Shown one piece after another: positions 19,733-31,284 of a stretch of DNA of 64,000 nt. A program made the translations under genes and the position numbers. Position 1 is the stretch's first letter. Every line of letters starts with the position of its first letter. Origin of the DNA: Stropharia rugosoannulata (taxonomy: Eukaryota; Basidiomycota; Agaricomycetes; Agaricales; Strophariaceae); assembly GCA_028532985.1 (NCBI GenBank), contig JANCIK010000007.1, positions 3,100,001 through 3,164,000 on the forward strand, read 5' to 3'. The notes beneath the pieces were generated by a model. That model did no database searches and was not told where the DNA came from. It was given only the letters and a program-made list of their open reading frames with translations.

Positions 19733-22700
19733 CTACTCGGGTTTCACCTTCCAAAACACGGCGGCAGCGGCGACACTTAGCAGGAGAACGCCAATCGCGG
19801 CTTGCACATTGATAGCTGTTTGTCCTGGGCCAGCGGCGTTCCCAAGCTTGGCATTGGCAGCAGCCTTCAACCGCTCTTCCGTGCGAGCTTCAAGATCTTT
19901 CTCCGCGTTCGCGAGTATCGCTTCGAGGGAGCCTTCCACCGAGTCCTGTATCCAGATACGAAGTCGTAAAGAAATATTGATGTACGCAACCGCGAAAGAT
20001 AGGAGGGAAAAGGAAAACGAGAAGATTAGTAAAATCGTCCAGCAAAGCGAGACCGCAACAAGGGGGAGACTTGCCACTTCTGATATCGAACTAGAGTTTG
20101 CACGCGTCGTGGGCGCCGTGAGGACTCCATTCACCGTCTTCGATGAACTCGACTGTTCAATAGTTAAGCCGTCGATGTCCTTGACTGGGGAATCGTCGAC
20201 GGGTGCCTCGGTAGTCTGCGCGCCGTACACCGAACTTGCAGGAGTAGCCAGGCTACCAAACCCAACGCTGGTAGCAGTAGCAGCCACAACACCCAACGCA
20301 CGAGCAATGCCATGACTACCCTCACCAGCCTCTTCACCATCTTCCCCATCGCTTTCCCCACTCCCGTCTTTCGACCCATCGGCGCGTCGCCTCGACCCAC
20401 TCGACCTTCTTCTCCGTCGTCGATACCGCGAGCTGTCACTGCTTTGGCTCCGTGGACTCGGAGGCGTCACCAATCCCCCATTTAACCTCTTCACCGCATC
20501 GCCGTTCGCACTGCCCCAATGCACCGCAGCGGCAGCCCGAGCTGCTTCCGAGGCTGTTACATGTGTCTGGAACGCCGTAATGTGCGCGTCGAGTCGTCCT
20601 CCCTGTTCGCGTACCGCCTCACGGACCCGATCCTGCGCTGCAAGGAGATTGGCCACAGCACTCTGTACGCCGTCAACCTTGCCCAGGCCGCTGTCAACCC
20701 GTACAAGGGTACTTTCAACCTTGGTTAGTCCACTATCGAGTCGACTGAGACCAGAATCGAGTCGTGACAGGCCGGTATCGATAGCGGAGAGGCCGCTGTC
20801 TAGACGGTGTGTATGTGACTCCCATTCTTCCCGGGCCTTGGAGAGTGCAATGCGTTCCCGCGTCCATTCAGCTTGAATTGATGTCCATTGACCAGCGACT
20901 GTACGAGCCCAGGCAGTGAGCGACTTAGGCCGGTCCCCGTCAATCATCTCCTCGTCACCGGCATTAGGTGCTGGGACATCGGACACGTCATTCTCATCGC
21001 CGCCATCGACCTTCTCCTCAGATACGCCATTGGGCCCAGTGTCGACAGTCGCCTCAGACAACACAGGAACCGTCCGCGAAACCGGCTCCCCCGTCTCCCG
21101 TCGACCTTTCTCCAGTAGTCCCTCTAGATTCTGGACCTTCAGTTCTAGCTCCCGTATCGTATCCTGTGCGTTGGCATGCTGCTTTTCCAAAGTCGAAGTC
21201 AGCGCGAGTACGGCGCCCACCTGCGCAGACAGTCGCTCAACCTGAGCGTGGACATCCTCCGTCGTAACGCCTGATGACGGTCGAGAAACAGGAGAGTGGG
21301 CTGACATGTGGGCTTTTGAGGGAGTCGGACTGGGGGCACCCCGTTCGCCCTTAATATCCTTGCTAGAACTGGAAGTGGCTAATGGACTCCGTCGCTCCCG
21401 CTCGCGGATGAGTAGTAGAGATGGCTCTGGAGTTCGTGGGCGGCCAACGCCGAGGTCCTCAGCCCGTCTCCGTTCCTGCTCTTCGATCTCCTGCTGCGTT
21501 TCTTCATGATCGTCATCACCCCCGCGGGGGTCACGTTCACCGTCCCGATCATCGTCGTCATGGTCAAACGCACTTTGTTCATGGTCTTCCATGTCCCCAT
21601 TCGTGGTGGGTACGGAAGGTCGGAAGTGGTCACGATCTTGGTCCTGCTCCTGTTCTCTCCGAGCCGCATCGGCGTTTTCCTCTGCAGCAAGAGCATCCTC
21701 ATCCTCCTCGTCCACCCGCTCGAGCTCGTGAGCCATGATTGTGCCGATGCTGCGACTGTCGTCCTCGTCGTCATCAGCTTCCTCGTCCTCGTCTTCCTCG
21801 AGAACATCCTCCAGCCCGATGTTGGCAAGCGACTCATCTTCGTCGCGGGGATCTCGCTCAAGGAGTGTAAGCTCCTCCACTTCGTAGCTGGTGTCGTTCG
21901 TCTTGCCCTGCTGCACCTTTGATTCATCATTCAAGGAAGTGCTGGATGATTCATCAAGATGGTGACTATCCCCGTCAGCGGCGCTTCCGTCGGGTCTGCG
22001 GCCTTCCACGAGTCCGCGCAGCATTCCCACTTCGCGCTTAATCGTTTCTTGCTCCTTCAGGACCCCCTCTAGAGCACGCACGCGTTCCAAGTGAGCGGAA
22101 AGGTTAGCTTGCGTTTCAGCAAGCTGGGCCTGGAGCACCGAAACCGTTGCTTGCGACAAAGCATCTGCTGACGAGGCAGCAGCAGGTACGGCTTTTACGG
22201 ACTCAGCCGCTGAAGCGGCATCAGACGTCGATGTTGAGGCAGGAGGGGCGGACTGTTCATTAGGAGGTGACGAAGAAGTAGCAAGTGGAGCGCCAGGGGG
22301 GGGTGGTACGGGGCCCGATGGCGGAGGTTGAGGGGCCGCCTCGGCGGGTGGTCGGACTGGAGGCAGGTGGGTGGGGAATGACTGAAGATTCGGAGGCTAG
22401 AAAAGCAATGAATTAGAATGGAACGGAAGGCCTGCCATATATGCTTACTCCACGTCCTCCGAGAACATTTTCAACGTCACCCATTAGCCCTGCAAGGCCG
22501 CCCAGCTCGGCGCCGGTTTCGCGGCTTTTTTGAACCTCACCCTGCAGCCGGCTGAGGATAACATCGAAAGTCAGCCCACTCCCACTTTTCCCGGGCGCTC
22601 GAGTGAGCGACGGCGGGCCGCCCATACCCCCTAGTCCTGCGTGGCCTAGAGGGCGTCGCTGGGGAGCCGCTGAAGGACCAGCACCCCCTAGGACGCATCA

Positions 22701-23566
22701 GCCCCAATACACTGAGGACTGGAAAAATAAAACGTACCCGGACCGCCTGCACCGCCGATGCCCAACCCATTCGGACCATTCAAGTACCCGTGATGGACAC
22801 CTGCTGGCGGAATGCCAACCAGGCCGCCCTGGTGTAGTTGTTGTTGCTGTTGATGGTGTAGGTGTTGTTGTTGCTGTTGGTGGGAATTTAGGTTCATGTG
22901 TTGTTGCTGCTGTTGAGCATGTTGAGCGGCGGCGGCGGCCTGGTGCTGCTCTGCCCGTGCGGCAACAGCTGCGTCCTGCTCTGAGAATACACAAACGACA
23001 CGGGCGGCAACTTTATGGTGAATGATTGTTTTGTTGTCTTCGCCGACAATATCAATACCAAATTCCTAATAAAAGAAAACATAGTAGCCCCAAGAGCGGA
23101 GTCACGAAGAGTAATAGTGAGTGATGGTGGTACGGAAAGGGGAACCTTGGACATACGACTATGTCATCACTCTTCAGCTCGAAAGGCTCGCTCTCATGGC
23201 CCTCACTACTTAGGCGCTCGCCGTTGATGAACGTCCCATTACTACTTTTCACATCCTTGATGAATATCTGGGTGCAAAAACAACAGTGAGCGCCGATGGC
23301 CAGGGATGCACGTAAAAGACAAGGCGCACCTTTCCTCCTTCCTCCCACACCTCTGCGTGCTGTCTACTAAGAACTTTAGAGTCGAAAAAACCATTGCGCT
23401 CCCCGGGGGCCGTTTTTGAGCTGGTCTGGCGACCGATCTTGGTATGGGCGGACGTCAGGGCAATATGCTTCGGCGCCCATGTGTCATTGAGGGGGTAAAG
23501 GTAGAGAGCGGGGAACAGCGCATTGTGCGCAGGGGTAGCAGCGGGAAAGGGCGGGGCGATTGGCAT
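19733..23566 (-). CDS. FHA-domain, coiled-coil, tail-anchored protein (SLMAP/PRO45/HAM-4-like STRIPAK subunit)
   Basis: CDS exons: 23566-23330, 23267-23157, 23065-22738, 22687-22449, 22396-19733 (1,192 aa); all junctions keep phase. The FHA domain covers residues ~25-135, with [17 protein letters not shown], and [12 protein letters not shown] across the exon 1/2 join. Then follow a Gln/His-rich tract (~180-215), a proline-rich linker and a coiled coil ([21 protein letters not shown]). Next are strongly acidic runs, a second coiled coil, a heptad-like tandem of SRLDSGL units, and a basic Arg/Ser segment. The C-terminus ends in a hydrophobic anchor ([22 protein letters not shown]). FHA plus coiled coil plus tail anchor is the architecture of SLMAP, yeast Far9/Far10 and Sordaria PRO45, which tether STRIPAK to the nuclear envelope or ER. 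A second hydrophobic stretch about 110 residues before the end could be a membrane segment or an unspliced in-frame intron. Confidence 0.85.
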
Positions 23567-23569
23567 GAC

Positions 23570-24180
23570 GGGAGGTGAATATATGCGCTAGTTATATGGG
23601 GGATAGAAGCGGGGCAGGGCGGAGATAGGTGGAGGGCGAGGACGACGGCGGAATGAAGTGGTTCGTGAGTGCCCAGACCTCGTTGTCCGTTGTGGCCGTC
23701 GTTGGAGAGAGGGCGTTGTGGATGGAAGCGGCAGTGGGGCGGGGGTGGTGGTGGGTGGGAGAGAGCTGTCACGCAGTCATTGCTGGGGGTCGCTCGAGCC
23801 ACTCCAACCTTAACCCCACCTCACACGTGGCCCACGCTTGGTCAGCCGTTTATTCTTCCCACAAGCACGCTCTTTCCTCGGATGCGCCAATGCTGTGCGA
23901 TAAGCCCATGCGCGCAAGCGCCCTTGTCCTCTTTGTGGTAGAAAAAGGAACACCGTGCTCGTAAAGCACATGAGTGTCTGCCAATTCACAAGCATTGCAT
24001 GACTATAACCCTCAAAATCATATTTAGCCCACCCAATGCAAGCTTCAAGGGCGCAGTAAGAAATGGCGCTTTCAAGGCGGTTTGTCAAGTGGGAAAAAAG
24101 GCTTCAAAATAATCCCATACTGAGATCCATGCCCTCTCCTTGACGAGTTCCCCGTCTTTTACCCAACTCTTACCTCACCG
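23570..24180. repeat. diverged segmental duplication, copy 1 (upstream of FHA gene)
   Basis: Bases 23,576-23,740 match 30,526-30,670 (ATATATGC-CTAGTTATAT, GATAGAAGCGGGGCAGGGCGGAG, AGTGGTTCGTG, GTGCCCAG-CCTCGTT). Bases 24,118-24,170 match 30,987-31,040 (TACTGAGATCCAT-CCCT, CTTACCCAA-like end). The order and orientation are the same, with indels between. This includes the FHA promoter region. Confidence 0.6.
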
Positions 24181-24677
24181 CCTTCATGGAACGGATGCTG
24201 CATGGGTGAGCTATAATTAGATGGGCCATTTTCACGTCAAAACAATGTACTGCAAAGGCTAGAGCTCCGTATAGAAGCATTCATCCCTTGAAGCCTCGCA
24301 CTCTCAGAGCCATAGGTGCTGTTAATAGTCCCGCAAATCGGATTGTCGAAGAGGCGGAAGACAATCAGCATGTAAGGTCTATTCTTTATATACCTCCACG
24401 CGCTTTTCATATCCGTCCTAGTCTCATTGATAACATCTCGCACCGTAAAGTCGGGCTTGGATTTCTTTAAACTAATATAATTTCCTTGGCACTTGTAACA
24501 GGATTGACCCCGTGGACTTCCCTCGATGCACTGACAAAACAAGACAGCAACTCATTTGGATGGACAATCAACTAATCCGTCGTTTCCTTTCTCCAGGCCG
24601 CATTTGGAAGTACACGGTTACATACATCACTATGATAATAATACATCCAAAATATATATTAAGAGATCATTGAGAAA
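24181..24677. other. intergenic, no confident gene
   Basis: A 101-codon minus-strand frame at 24,237-24,542 has no recognisable motif or splice support, so I do not call it. Confidence 0.4.
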
Positions 24678-27600
24678 TCAGTAAATATTTTGACAATGTT
24701 TAAACCAGTATGCGCTGCCTGGTATCCTGGAGGGTAGTATGATATTAGTATGAGCGGTGTTTCAGTGATGCTGTATAGCTTTACTTACAACATTATTATA
24801 ACAGGCACTAAAGACGAGGCGCTGCCAGCATCCGGATTTCGCACCCATCCTTTCACTAGAATACTGTTAGTCAAGATAGCGAGCATTGCAATAATCCAAA
24901 AAAACGCACGATATAGTGTGAAATAGTTCATCGTACGTTTGAACAAGCTTCTCCTCTGATTGTCGCTTTGTATTAGTCAATTCGGAAGGTGTCAATTATC
25001 ACTCACTCAGTGCATCAATAAAAATCTAATATCAAAGCGCATTGTGTAAGCCATAAAAGTATATACTACGCTCTGTATTATCTTACATTGGTCAAAGAGC
25101 CTGTCCGTGGAGTACTAAACCCCGCGTCCGGTTTTTCGTCTTTATCTTGCCGAGCAGAAAATATAACCTAGGCCCTCTGTTAATAATAGCCTCACAGAGT
25201 CAATTCTAGAAGGACGTACAACGTCGGCCTTAGCTCCTTCATTCATCCATTTCTTGCTGACGTGCACGCCAGAGTCATCATTTTTGAGATTTCTTGAGGC
25301 CTAAAAGTTTATAATATCAGTAAATTATTACAGCTCTGATTCTGGAGTTAAATGCTACTAACTTTGTACGGAAGATCTGCATTATTAGCTACAGATCAGA
25401 TGCTGTGATGATCACAAAACACGGAAGAAACCAAACCTAGTACTATCCCGGAATGACATGTCTAGTCGAGGAGTGAGAGTATGTTAACAAGGTCCTTATG
25501 ACCACTTACATCGATCAGCGCCTATAACATACATGTAAGTGCGTGTCTCATACAAAATCAAGATTACGTACAGTCAAATGGCAGCCTTTAGGAAGAGGTT
25601 TAACCAGGATGTCTTGTAGTTCCTAAAGAAAAATGAGGAAATTTACAGTGTATTTAAGTTCATACCCACATCGTCAACTATGGGTCCACTTGTCAAGTAG
25701 TCCACCGGACAAATAACTGAAGAATGTAAAGTATTAGCAAGCTGTATCCCTCGGATAATTGGTCGTTTGTCCGACTAAGACTTACACTCATTCATCCCGT
25801 TCTCCTCGTCGAGTTGTACATCTAGAGCTCCTCCATGACCAGAGACTAGAGAAAAAAGCATCTAACGCCGGTACATAAAAGAAACAGAAAGTAGACTGAC
25901 AGTGAAACAAAAGGCTATCACCCGACTCGGCTCCTTGCATAAGTTTTTTCATCTCATGAAGAATATTCTTGCGTGTGGGCATCAGGGTTTCACACCCATC
26001 ATCAGCAAGCACAACTATGTCTTCTTCCATATAGCCCATGGACTCTATAAAATATTGATCAATTTTTCTGTGAACAAGATCATTTGATAGAAGGTAAGAA
26101 CCTTTTAAGAAATCTTTCATCCTACAGGCGTCGTTGATGGGCCCTCGGAGTTGACGGCTTGTCCCAGCATAACTGATTCCAATCTGTACAGGAGAGTGTA
26201 GAGGTTCATTCGTCAGCTGTGGCACTTCAGCATAAAATGAGATGTACCAGAAGAGCTTTTTTCCTCCCTTCAAGAACCGCTTCATATGGCCGAAATTCTG
26301 TATTATTCCTTTGCTCTGGGATTTTTTTTGTACTGTTATACTCATTAGAAAGTCGGCTACTAGGAACGTCTATTTGGTCTTTTATTTAGCTCACGGACAT
26401 TTTAATAATTATATTATACCTTACCTGGTGTTTCTCCGCGTGAAGATGATGCAAGGTGTAAAAGAGAAACAGCATTTCTAACCGGGGAAAGAAGTTTGTC
26501 GATATCCATATTCTGTATTAAAGAGTTGCATTCAACAAGCCGGTCGTAATCATGGGGTTGCTTGGAGAGTCGATATCTGGCTGCAAGGGAAATCGAGAGG
26601 TTACTTAGTACCTCTAGATATTGGTAAGTTTGCTCATCCGTCACAGTCAGGGCATGTTCGAAGAGCCATATCGCTTCGTCGAGATCCTCCTGTTGCGAAA
26701 ACCCGGTAAATCGAAGAAGTAATGACTCGGCAAGACTTCTTATAATCTGTGCATCGGCATTCGGAACCAGGTTGCGCTCTTCTCTCAACTTGCGTCGGAG
26801 GTCGGTAATAGATTGACGGGGGGCCAAGGGCATAGAAGCGCGCTTATCAAAGCTCCTCGAGCAAAAATCCATGATCTGGTCAAGAGACACTGGTCGAGGT
26901 GTATATCTTTGGGAGCCCGAAGTGTCAAATTGATTCAGTGACGACAAGGAACCAGTGCCAGTACTGCTGTACAACATTGGGTCAAGGTAACGCCTCCCGA
27001 GGGGACCAAAAAGGTATTTTTCAACATCGAACTCGCCAGTACTTATTGGTTGGATGATGCGCTTGATATCTTCTTGAGGTGGTTGATATTCTTTGGGTTC
27101 AAAAAAGACTATGCCTAGTTATATTTATTACCACTAGCATTAAATAGACATCTTTTACAATTTTACATACCATCTTCTTCCCGAACTGAATTTAATGCAG
27201 AGACGTTGTCAATGAGTGTACGTGGATCCTCCTAAGTATTCAATTAGTGATCGGAGTGTACTGTTATTGCGAAAAACAGGTACATACAGAGAGCATGCAA
27301 CCAGCCAGATCTCTATCGCTGGCTATGGCCAATGCGGCATTAGGCGCCTGAAGGAAGTAAGTTTCTCTCGCATTCGACAGATTACTATTTACATACCACT
27401 CTCAATAGATGCTCTGTTAAAACCTCTGATGGGCAAGTCGGATACTACAAAGTGTCAATGATAATAAGAGTTATAATAGTGGATAAAACTCGCCACAGAA
27501 GGTAACTCTTGCTCGATAATCACTTCGTTGTCATATTCGTCAAAGCTGTCTTCCATGCCTTGTGGTTCATTGGCGTCGTGAGGTGTAGAGTAAATATACG

Positions 27601-29380
27601 TGTTATTTCCTCGTGGAAGATTACTGGAGCGCTCTTGCTCTTCTACAGGCCCGCCCAGAGTGCCAGAGCCAGACGCCGAAGTTTGCGAATTGACGGAAGA
27701 TGACGCGGACGGCTGATATGAAGTACTGGAGCTGTCGTTTTCACTAACCCTCTGTGATAAAGAGCCTTTATGTTGACGTCTGTTACGAGGCCTATTACCG
27801 AGTCGAATGCTAAGCGTGCTAGCGAAGAGGCACTGGTTTTTGGGTCGGACACCATTCTCAGCCCCGCCCAAGTCTTCATTATCTTCCGCATCCGGACCTG
27901 CCTTGACGTTGGCTGTGCCACGCTTCATGGTATAATTCCAAGACAAGGTGCCGTTGCCTTCGGCTCTCTGATCAGGCAGAAACTCCAGCCGGAGGTTGGA
28001 AGTGTCAGTAAACGTGGCAATGCCCCATGAAGTCGTTTTGCGGCACCCGTAGACGATATGGAGCTGCCCGTTCTTAATAGCGCGACCCCGCACATTCCTC
28101 GCAAAGTCGTAGAAGTTATGGGCGTTGTCCTTGATGTACTTGTGGAATATAGGGAGATTCGAGAGCTCTTCCGCTGATGCACCGTCTGGCATAATAAGGA
28201 TTGCCCCATTGGCAACAGATGACTGGAACACCGTTCCTCTACGTTCAGCATGAGTGAGAGCCTGTACCGCAAAGACGAAGAATATGTACAACGTACGAAT
28301 CGGTTGACGTTCCAGCTTTAACCGGGGAGACATTGGGGCTTACGAGATGACTTCCGCTCGAGAACTCTTTGAATTTTCGTACGTCGACGGGCTTTAAGGG
28401 AGGGGATAACGGTGAGAAATCTAGCGGAAGGACCTCAGGATTTGCTTTATCCGATGCCGGGAGGAGTATGTTAAACAAGAAGTCAAAACCTCCCTCCGGT
28501 GTAAACACGCCTACGTCCCCAATACTAACCCCTTTCGCGCGATATTCTTTGGGTAACTGTGAATAAGGCTGGGGAGTATGTAGGGCTTTCCCTCGAGCTT
28601 TAGGTTCGTTGATAAGCTCTTGATATACCTCTGCATCGGTCTTACGTATAGGCCGTCGAGTAGAACTGTCAGATTGTGGATGGGTGCTGCTGGACTCATC
28701 CTAAATGCACCAAACAATGAATGAAGGAAACATTAGATATAGAGTCATAAGATGTCCATACGTATTCTGGTTGATCTGTTGGAGTACTTTCTTTATCCGA
28801 TTTCGAAGGTGACAGAGACTAGACATATAAGAGTAGATTTTAGACTCCAATTAAGCTTATTCCATGTGCTTGATATATGAACTTACTGCTTTGTCTGGAC
28901 TGTCCTCCAAATTTTGACTAGACTCCTCTGAGTAAACATATTATTACTTTGGCTTTCCATAAAGGAGAAAATTGCATACTGTGTACGTGGACGGTTTGTT
29001 GATTGGTAAAAGTTGCATGCGATACTACAATATTGCGTGCGGATTGGAACATGCTATAGTCCGGATTGTTGCGTTTCCTATTAGGCCTATGCCATGGCCG
29101 ATTTGTAGTCAGCGAATACATTTATAAACCTAGATAGCTTATACACACCGTCGCCTCGGAGAGCAATTTGAGGACCTCGGGATCCGTCTTCTCTCGCCGT
29201 TGTTGCCGTGCGTGTTTGTTGGAGAACCGGTATGACCGCGCCCCCGACTAGCTACATTTAGGGGTCCAAAGGGAGTCTGCAGCACGAGCAAATATTTAAT
29301 GAATAGCTGTCTACCTTGATTATGGCCGCAACACTCACATCAATCGCATGCTCCAATAACTTTGACTCTTGGGAAGACAT
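24678..29380 (-). CDS. multi-exon fusion: basidiomycete N-terminal region + helical TPR-like region + metacaspase (~1,050 aa)
   Basis: About 24 exons with ~50-60-nt introns, phase-consistent at nearly every join. The N-terminus starts at 29380 (MSSQESKLLEHAID) and continues at 29247 with YRFSNKHARQQRREK. A short exon near 29,060 gives MFQSARNIVVSHATF, resembling a motif seen before NTPase domains in basidiomycete STAND proteins. A conserved block follows (28700-28344 and 28261-27497) with GVSIGDVGVFTPEGGFDFLF, PDGASAEELSNLP and KTTSWGIATF. Three small exons (27444-27397, 27347-27288, 27231-27171) carry CPSEVLTEHLL and NAALAIASDRDL. Exon 27108-26425 is helical and TPR-like. The C14 peptidase follows: KKALLIGISYAGTSRQLRGP, EDIVVLADDG, FHFSGHGG (catalytic His), CPVDYLTSGPIVDD, then LTALIDTCHSGIV (catalytic Cys), VIFSARQD and GSLTN. 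The end is at 24678 via a GTAAGT intron. We could alternatively see two genes: an ORF stop at 27455 lies in a proposed 52-nt intron whose donor (GTGGCG) is weak. Confidence 0.7.
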
Positions 29381-30230
29381 TGTATAGATATAACGCTGTA
29401 GGTCAGTTAGACAAGACTGCTACGGCGAAGGAGAATGCAAGATATGTGCCAGGCAACTACCAGATTATATATGCAAAATAAAAATGAGGCTGTGAGGTGG
29501 ACCTAGTGCTCAGGACTTATTTCCTACCACCAAATACGACATTCATTTAGATCAAACATCAGACGCGCCTTTGGCATTTCATTTGAAAAATTCAGCTCCC
29601 AGTTACCTGCCAGTTACACAGCTCGAGTATGTACGTGACTTGGGACAGAGCTTTGTGGCATGAATACAGTTACGCGACTCACAGCCTTTGCTACTCGTCT
29701 GGAAAGACCTGTGATGACCACATGGTCAAGTTAATGGCTTCGATAGCTTGATGCCATTGTCCAAATGTAGAATTAAAAGTCAGAGACGTGTTCAAAACGT
29801 GTTAGTAGTTTATGATGGGCACAGGAAAAAGGCAGTGAGTCCAGTGACTAGTGAGGTACCGAAAGGCTGTGAGTGTCAGTGCATCATTAGCAAGGTCAGT
29901 GACAGTGTACCGCCAGTGCCAGTGAGGTCAGCGCAAGTTTAGTGAGCCGTCATTGAGATCCAACTTGTGACATCAGTTGACAGTGACTTTGCAGTGACTT
30001 GCATTCTTTTTGTCCTGCCTTCCACACGCTTTACCGCCAGCTTCTGGCACATTAGTTCGAGGCAATTGAGGCTTCCGAAGGCAGTGCAAGTGAGCACGAT
30101 TAACCCATCGGGCTGACCAGCTAAGCGAACGCAGACGTCGTGATCAACTTGTAGTCCCGGATAGACGACCATGGTTCTGTGACGGTTGTGTGACCGTCGG
30201 CCCAGAGCGTACCTGACTGGCAGCAGCCGC
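29381..30230. other. intergenic with a CAGTG-rich stretch (29,835-30,000)
   Basis: Between 29,835 and 30,000 the pentamers CAGTG and AGTGA recur about a dozen times (CAGTGACTAGTGAGG, GTCAGTGACAGTGTACCGCCAGTG, CAGTGACTTTGCAGTGACTTG), as in a degenerate short tandem repeat. No gene is seen. Confidence 0.5.
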
Positions 30231-30234
30231 ACGA

Positions 30235-30480
30235 CGAGCACGGTGAAAGTGATCATCAACAGCACGCAGGGATTTCGACGTGGCGCCCGACCACGGAGTA
30301 CTTCTACAACGAGGCGACCGTCCCGGCCGGCAGGACAATGTAGGCGCGTACTTCACCGTCGCAGGGTTCAACGGCGGGTACGCGAGCATGCAGGTTAAGT
30401 CCGCGACAGAGCGCTGGATCATCTTTGTGTGGGATGCAGGTAAAGGGCAGAAGACGACACTGGAGAACACAACGGCTTCT
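30235..30480 (+). pseudogene. fragment of a DUF3472-like gene, frameshifted
   Basis: Translation gives TTEYFYNEATVPAG in one frame, then DNVGAYFTVAGFNGGYASM and SATERWIIF-VWDAGKG in another. This recalls the fungal DUF3472 pattern in which a tyrosine-rich start leads into GFNGGYxxMQVxSxxERxxxFSVWD. A one-base shift separates the halves, one residue is missing before VWDAG, and no start, signal peptide or downstream domain is present. The family call is from memory of the motif. Confidence 0.45.
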
Positions 30481-30524
30481 AGGCCGACGGCACCGGTGGC
30501 CAATCTTCAGCGCCAACGGGCGAA

Positions 30525-31040
30525 TATATGCTCTAGTTATATTAAGGATAGAAGCGGGGCAGGGCGGAGCGGCGGAATCGAGTGGTTCGTGCGCGTGAGT
30601 GCCCAGGCCTCGTTTTTCGTCGTGGTCGTCACTGGAGGTTGGGCATTGGAGATGGAGGTGGCAGTGCGTCGGCCGTTTATTATGTAAAGGGCTTTGACAG
30701 ACAAGAAGGGTACAACGGTCGGAGTGGCGGAGTTTCAACGGAACATGATGCATAAAATGTTGCAGGGTCTCGAGCCTTCGCCAAAAATGGGCACATTTTT
30801 CGTCTAGGATGGCATCTGAATTGGAATCTGAAAATCCAGATTAAAGTTTGGAATTGGGTCTCTGAAGTTCATCAACGCTAACCTCTTCCGGCTCACGGTA
30901 TTCCGGCACGTCTCACTTATGTAACATGGTTTAGAAATAATCTAGAATTCGAAATCCTATGGAAAGTCATCCAGTCAACCACTAAGTACTGAGATCCATA
31001 CCCTTGCCTCGACAAGTTCCCTGTCTCTTACCCAAATGTT
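30525..31040. repeat. diverged segmental duplication, copy 2 (beside G-alpha gene)
   Basis: Matches 23,570-24,180 in two blocks (30,526-30,670 and 30,987-31,040) in the same orientation. It lies downstream of the G-alpha gene rather than upstream of an FHA gene, so a promoter segment was copied without its gene, or the gene was lost. Confidence 0.6.
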
Positions 31041-31284
31041 TGAGGGTGTCTTCCGGAAGGTCAAAAAACAGTCTCTCATTCCACGCCCGTGCTCCAAAAC
31101 GCGTTGGTCGCCGCCCTTAAGACTATGCAGAGTCCAGACCACAGAAACACCACCAGATAACCAAACGAAGGGAGCTAGAAAGATCCTCAAAACAGTCTAC
31201 CCAATTCGCTCTATACACATAATTCTTCATAGTTCTTCTGCGCTGATTTTATATAAATACAAACATCCAATTGTCCAAACCCAA

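Noticed and set aside
19701..21922. Long plus-strand ORFs (e.g. 19701-20315, 21506-21922) opposite the FHA gene
   Set aside because: They are antisense shadows of a 2,664-nt coding exon with strong codon constraint on the minus strand; no splice or start evidence.
24237..24542. 101-codon minus-strand ORF
   Set aside because: No family motif, splice context or promoter; probably chance.
27455..27496. Stop codon at 27455 as the true end of a separate upstream gene
   Set aside because: Not excluded, but the 52-nt GT-AG interval with a TGAC branch site and the continuing family pattern after it favour an intron; kept as the alternative model.
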